A stretch of DNA of 64,000 nt, from positions 7,874,001-7,938,000 of the forward strand of contig PUFA01000081.1 in assembly GCA_003508835.1 (NCBI GenBank), written 5' to 3'. A model generated the notes under the pieces. The model searched no databases. It was not told where the DNA came from and saw nothing but the letters and a program-made list of their open reading frames with translations. This stretch comes from Eonycteris spelaea. Its lineage: Eukaryota > Chordata > Mammalia > Chiroptera > Pteropodidae. Numbering within the stretch: the stretch's first letter is position 1; each line of letters opens with the position of its first letter. The translations under genes were made by a program, and so were the position numbers. Shown piece after piece: positions 59,110 through 64,000 of the stretch.

Positions 59110-59345
59110 TGTTGACATTGTGTACCCAGCCACCTTTCCCTCTTTCTTAGGTGTGCCCCAATTTGTCACCACCTTCTCGCTGCTCTGGAAGCCATTGAGA
59201 GTATTCGACGTAGCCATCACCTCCGTTTATCATGATCTGACAAGACACAAAAGTGGCATCCAATTTGATGCGAGCTGCCTGCAGCGAATGGCCTTCTATT
59301 TTTACATTTCTTGCAAATTGGAAATTACAAGGAGGCCAGGTCTTG
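59110..59345. promoter_or_regulatory. Candidate conserved intronic element
   Basis: This repeat-free block is flanked by MIR on the left. It has balanced base composition, a 77-codon open frame (59,120-59,353) and C/EBP- or POU-like words 'ttcttgcaaattgg'. A pyrimidine tract with AG at 59,151 would allow an exon reading, but there is no good donor. Regulatory DNA is the more likely meaning. Confidence 0.3.
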
Positions 59346-60019
59346 CAGAGTGATTGGCTGTGGCACTCTGAAAGCAAAGGGTGTGCGGCTAGGTGGAACG
59401 GGCCACGTTAGGCGACCAGGGGCCCTCTTGGCTTGGCTCTTGGCAAGAGGGGCCCCCAGCTTCCACGGCCAGATGGGATTCTGGCACACAGGCCAGGCTG
59501 CAGGATGCTGCCTCAGTCAGTGACCTGCAGCCTTGCCCACCTGTCAGCTGCATCACTCTGCAAGATCAGTGTTACATGCCAGCTCTTGAGATCACTGAGC
59601 CCTGGCCAGAGGGACAGTCAAGGTCAAAGATGCCCTGAAAGGCATTCACGGCAGGTTGCTCTCGTGGCTTCACTGTTTGGTAAGGAGGTTCTGTGCAGGG
59701 AGAGGGCAGCAGCTACAAGGAGGTGAGCAATGACATTTAGTATGAGTATTATGATCTGCTGGAATTAGTACTAATAACAGTACTCCCAGGCATCAGAACA
59801 GCGCTTTACAGTTTGCAAAAGAAAAATATTCTTGTAGCTGTTCTTTTTTTTGATCTGGAATAAAGTATTCCAGGGGAAGAAAACATAATCCTTGAGACCC
59901 TGGAGAAAAAGCTTTCAAACAAGAGACTTTTTTCTCTTAATTTTCTCATAAAGCCCAAATCAGAGTGACCTTGATTCAAATGAGGCTTCTTTGCACACAC
60001 AGAGTACACATACACCTAA

Positions 60020-60160
60020 CACTTATGTAGAATTTCACAAAGTGCTTTCTCCATTGAAGTGTGCAAGAGCCCTGGAAGCTCCAGGTGAAAATAATATTAT
60101 TATTACCATTATCTCCATCTTTTGGATAGGGAGACTGAGGTTTAGGAAGCCCTGAGCACT
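60020..60160 (-). repeat. MIR SINE (diverged)
   Basis: 'attaccattatctccatctt' and 'ttggatagggagactgaggt' are in inverted order. Confidence 0.65.
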
Positions 60161-61014
60161 CTCGTCCCTGACCTCTAGTTTCCCAGCTGAATTTACCAGT
60201 CCGAATTTACCAGGTAGCTTCTTGAGAAGGAGCCCAGATGAGCCCAGAACTGTAGGAGACAGAACACAGAGCACGCAGGGGTGAATGTTGCCGGATCGCG
60301 TGGGGAGGCACAGCCATGGCGTTTGGGAGAAAAGGGCTGTGACATCTTGTTCTAGCCTTACCTGAGTCCTGGCCCAAGGCTAATGTGTCCTTGGTTTGGG
60401 GTTTGAAGTGTGCTCACTTAGCCAGGGAGGCCCCAGGGGTGGCAGGACATGGGAAAGGAAGGGATGATTGTTCTCAGACACTCATGCAAGGCACACAGTA
60501 TGCTTATCTAGATGGATTTGGGTAAAAGTGAACACCAGGGACCCTGTGAGATTGTCCAGAAGCATCTAAGGGCTTTGGTAACCAGCACAAATGTGGGAAG
60601 GTGTTTGGACATGAGCCTCGGGACGTTTGGTACCCACTGAGCCGGCTGTGTGGTCCTAAGCCATGCCCAGTTCTGCCGGCCTCGAGCCTGCTGGGGCAGG
60701 GTTTCTCCCCTCTCTGGGCCTTGCATTCTCAGTCCATAAAGTCACGGGGGTTGGACTGGAGGTAAAGAAGGGAGGGGATATGAAATGGAAACCACTCATC
60801 CTGGCCATTACCCTACTTTCCCTCAGGCCTTGAACTGCTGTTCCTGCTGAAGATTGTGGAATATCAGGAGTTCTAGGAGCTTACTTCTGGGGTGCTAGGG
60901 GAGGTAGGGACAACTAAGGGCTTAATATGTCCCCTGGTTGCATGGCCAGCCTGGCCCCAATCACCATGTACAGAGAGTCTTCGGGGTGCCAGTCCTGGGC
61001 TGCCCCAGGCTAGT

Positions 61015-61180
61015 GAGAACAATGCTGGGGGATAGGTGCTACTGTCCCCATTGGCAGGAGGACCCTGAGGCTGAGGGAAGTGAAGCCGCTTGATCTGAGT
61101 TACATAGATTTTGAACAAAGGCCACTGGCTCCCCATGCTCTGTCTTTGCTCCAACCTGCAGTCCAGCCTCACTGCCACCT
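61015..61180 (-). repeat. MIR SINE (diverged)
   Basis: 'taggtgctactgtccccatt', 'ggaggaccctgaggctgagg' and 'tgaagccgcttgatctgagt' are in inverted order. Confidence 0.55.
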
Positions 61181-61789
61181 GAACCCCTCTGCTTCCATGT
61201 TAGATGTTTCCAGAGCTCGAGGTCAAGGATTCACCTATGATTAAAAAACAAAAGTGGTTTTGGAGATGGGAAGAAGGTAGTCTTACTGGAGAGTGTTCTG
61301 TGAATATGGAATGTAAATGCATACATGTATTACATGTGCACGTTTAAACAGACTGGTTCAGTGTGGTGATCCCAAATAATCAATACGTATAAGCCCCAGT
61401 TCTGAGCTCTGTCTGTGACGCAGGCACTGAGCTGAGCACTTACGAGCAGTGTCCCAGTGTCCGAGGAAACTGCGACCCAGGGAGTTCATGTGGTTGTCCA
61501 AGATTACCTTGCTGGCATGCCGCAGAGCTGGAACTCCGATTTGGGTCTGCGGGATCCAGAGTACGGGGCTTGGAGACCTGAGAACGAAGTGGGAGAGCAG
61601 CCTCCAGTCCTGCTGGCCTCGAGCCTGCCGGGGGCCTTGGGCAGGGTCCTTCCCCTCTCTGAGCTTTGCATACTCAGGCCATAAAGTCAAGGGGGCTGGA
61701 CTGGATGGCTGCTCCCCATGCCCAGGCAGGGGGAAGGGAGGCTGCACGCCTCACTTCCTCCTCTATTTCCCCCGTAATAGCCTCCCCGA

Positions 61790-61935
61790 AACTAATGACT
61801 GGGGAAGATAAGAGCCCTTTCTCAAATGGCAGTGAATGCCACTAATGACAGAGCAGATGCAGCACTGTTAATTATGCCACGGGTATTAAACGAGAACGCT
61901 AAGCCCAGAGGAGTTAAATAGCCCTGCTGGGCTAC
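61790..61935. promoter_or_regulatory. Candidate conserved intronic element
   Basis: This short repeat-free block contains 'gtgaatgccactaatgacag' and 'actgttaattatgccacggg'. The homeodomain TAATTA core is followed by 'tattaaacgagaacgc'. It is a motif-based suggestion. Confidence 0.3.
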
Positions 61936-62159
61936 AATGGTAGTGCCATCAGCCTGGCCAAGGAAGAAGCACCCCCTTCCCAACCTTGGAGCCAGACAAG
62001 AGTCACAAAGCCTTGTTCGCATCTGTCCCTCCCCAGCACAGGGTCTGCAGCGGTTCCTTGGATCTGGGGACATCAGTGGCTACTCTGGAGATTTTCTTAG
62101 AAGCCTCTGGGGAGATCTAGACAAGTTACCTTCAGGGACAGATGTGGGTAAAGAACTGG

Positions 62160-62345
62160 ACCTAATAAAACTTTGAGCACCTACTGTGTGCCAGGCCCTA
62201 CGATGGATCATGGAGATAAATGAGGTGGTCTTCCTGCGTTGAAGAGCTGCTCAAAGTCAAAGCCATACATTTCTTAAGAGCAGGAATGCTGTGTCTTCTG
62301 GATCTCCGGTGCCCATGTAGTGAGGAACCTCTAGTAGGTACTTAC
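62160..62345. repeat. L2 fragments
   Basis: An inverted 3' end ('tgagcacctactgtgtgcca') is followed by a short sense piece ('gagcaggaatgctgtgtctt'). Confidence 0.65.
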
Positions 62346-62504
62346 CTCTTGTTTTTGATTGTGTGGCTTCTTAAGTGAGAGCCAGAGGCCACACAGGTAG
62401 GGGCCAGAATTGGTCAGCTGTGTGCTGAGTGGGGCAGAGGGACAGGACAGGGACTGCTCCTTTTCTGTAGGCATCCCCAGACTGGCCTTTCTGCATGGTT
62501 GGAC

Positions 62505-62690
62505 TTCCTTTCTGAAATTCCTGGGTGACCACGGACAACCCCTTTGCCCTCTCTGATCCTCAGTTTGCACATCTGCAAATTGGGCAGAGTGAGGGCTGTG
62601 AGGGCTGCAAACAAAACTATGTCTCCTAACCAACCCCAGCCCTGAATCTGGCATGTCACAGAGATTCCATAAATGTTTGAAAAGTGATCA
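62505..62690 (+). repeat. MIR SINE
   Basis: 'gcccctctctgatcctcagt'-like words followed by 'tgcacatctgcaaattgggc' and 'gaatctggcatgtcacagag' fit MIR. Confidence 0.65.
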
Positions 62691-63032
62691 TTTGGAGGCA
62701 ATTCAGCAGAAGGAAAGAGCGCGTTCCCCAAAGGTAGTTTCTGGTTCTTGTGGATTTAAATGTCACGCAAACCTCTAGCTCCTCCCCAGTATAGCTCCGG
62801 TTTCCTGCCTTCCACTTTCTGGACCTCCAAAGCTTTTTCTCAGATTTTTCTACCCAGTGAAAGCCACAAAACCCACCATTTCAGACACCTCTGTGTTATA
62901 GATGGATAAACCAAGGCCTGCCGAGGAGTCCCAGGCCCATAGGTGCTAGGACCTGGAGCTTCTAACCCCAAGCCAGCCCAGCTCCGCTCCGCTGTTGAGA
63001 AATTATTAAGTAGAGTTGGTGGAAGGGCTCTG

Positions 63033-63046
63033 GTTGCTGTGGCAAC
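63033..63046. promoter_or_regulatory. RFX X-box motif
   Basis: GTTGCTGTGGCAAC fits the X-box consensus RYYNYY-N1-3-RRNRAC at every position: half-sites GTTGCT and GGCAAC with a 2-base spacer. It is nearly palindromic. RFX factors are the usual binders. Occupancy is unknown. Confidence 0.55.
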
Positions 63047-63589
63047 AGAGCCTGTGTCCTCAGGAGATAATGGCGTTGTACAAGGCAGAGTGATGTGTGT
63101 TGAATGCTGATTCGGAGCTGCTGGAGCGAACAAGTGAGAGAGCGGAGGGGACTGTATCTAGGGTTTGAGCTTCCCCAAAAAGGAGGCTCTGGGCTGGTGG
63201 GGCGGGGGCAGGTGCTAGGAAATGTGCTTTGTTCTATTCTTCCCATGACCTCGGCAGAAAGAGAGAATCACCTTCACTTCACGGAGGCACATAGTGAGGT
63301 GAAAAGAGGTAAAGTGACTCTTCCTCCCATGTCTCACAACTGGGCCAGAGGTGGGGTAAGATTTAAACTCCAAACTCTTGTGGAGAGGGCCTGGAAATGG
63401 GCACTGTGAGGGGAGGGTGGTTGGTGGGGTACGGATGCAGAAGGGAGCCAATTTTGAGCCCTGCACTCAGAGCACCCAGATCTCTCCATAGGCTGTTGAG
63501 TGGCGTGTTTATGGAGATCTAATGGGCCAGGAGCGACAATTCCAGCACAGGAGGAGTAGGAGAACAGTAGGGTCACTTAGCTCCAAACA

Positions 63590-63815
63590 TCAGCTTTGGT
63601 GCCAAAATCAAGGCCCACACTCCTGCTTCCTAGCTGTGTGACCCTGGGCTGATCACTTTACCTCTCTGAGCCTTAGTGTCCCCATTGCAAAATGGAGATA
63701 ATAACAGACTTACCTCATGAGGTTGTTGTAAGACCAAGTAAGGTAGGTAGAGCATCAAGCCCCCTCCTGGCCGGCAGCTCAGTCAAAAATCACTATTATT
63801 GTTAACCAGGGAGAG
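63590..63815 (+). repeat. MIR SINE, near full length
   Basis: 'tagctgtgtgaccctgggct', 'ctctctgagccttagtgtcc' and 'acctcatgaggttgttgtaa' are close to consensus. Confidence 0.9.
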
Positions 63816-64000
63816 AGGCTAGGAGAGGGGTCAGTCTACTCCCAACCATATATTGCTTCTAATTTATGGGTTGGAAGAGTGGAATGACTAAAGCAAGTAC
63901 AAGAACGATAACAGGCTCTTCATTCCAGGCTGGTGAATATCAGTAGAACAAATGAACAGTCCCCATCAACAAAAATATGCACAAATATTTTGATTTGGAA

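Larger units (their letters stand above)
55293..64000 (+). other. SLC6A1: Probable SLC6A1 intron 1 (continues past window)
   Basis: The first few hundred bases remain CpG-rich. Beyond that the intron holds MIR/L2 fragments and several repeat-free blocks. 55,560-57,070, 57,560-58,590 and 60,160-61,000 show nothing I can name. No coding exon of SLC6A1 is visible. Confidence 0.6.

Overview
This is a eukaryotic window, from a placental mammal. Coding sequence is confined to short exons with GT/AG boundaries. Introns and intergenic DNA are long and packed with decayed MIR, L2, L1, hAT and LTR repeats, and there is one CpG island. I saw no Alu, B1/B2 or other obvious young lineage-specific SINE, so it is unlikely to be primate or mouse-like. 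The two antisense L1 3' ends look laurasiatherian to me, but I cannot name the species.

Left part (1-about 12,100). The last five coding exons of SLC6A11 (GABA transporter GAT-3; rodent literature also GAT4) lie on the + strand at 964-1101, 3908-4010, 4768-4868, 5656-5826 and 9716-9868. They splice in frame into the last 221 residues: the end of TM8, TM9 to TM12, and a cytoplasmic tail ending in T-H-F. A 3' UTR of about 2.2 kb follows, with a likely ATTAAA poly(A) signal at 12,073.

Middle (about 12,100-54,900). This is an intergenic stretch of about 43 kb with no gene I can support. It holds dozens of MIR and L2 fragments, several L1 pieces, LTR and hAT relics, and microsatellites, including 29 uninterrupted GAA units at 28,615-28,701 and a GC/AC alternating tract at 31,883-31,938. 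Between the repeats are a few non-repetitive islands rich in homeodomain and POU-type motifs that could be enhancers. At 15,644-15,834 there is an exon-like segment (acceptor, 26 open codons in the phase SLC6A11 needs, stop, AATAAA) that could be an alternative SLC6A11 terminal exon.

Right part (about 54,900-64,000). A TATA-less CpG island with GC boxes and a clean splice donor at 55,292/55,293 fits the promoter and non-coding first exon of SLC6A1 (GAT-1), the next gene downstream of SLC6A11 in the same orientation in mammals. The remaining 8.7 kb would be SLC6A1 intron 1, with several unique conserved-looking blocks and a consensus-matching RFX X-box at 63,033.

Functionally the window spans the boundary between two plasma-membrane GABA re-uptake genes, mainly astrocytic (GAT-3) and mainly neuronal (GAT-1). 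Shared regulatory elements in the gap are plausible but unproven. I found no unknown gene system; the most testable novelty is the candidate alternative last exon.
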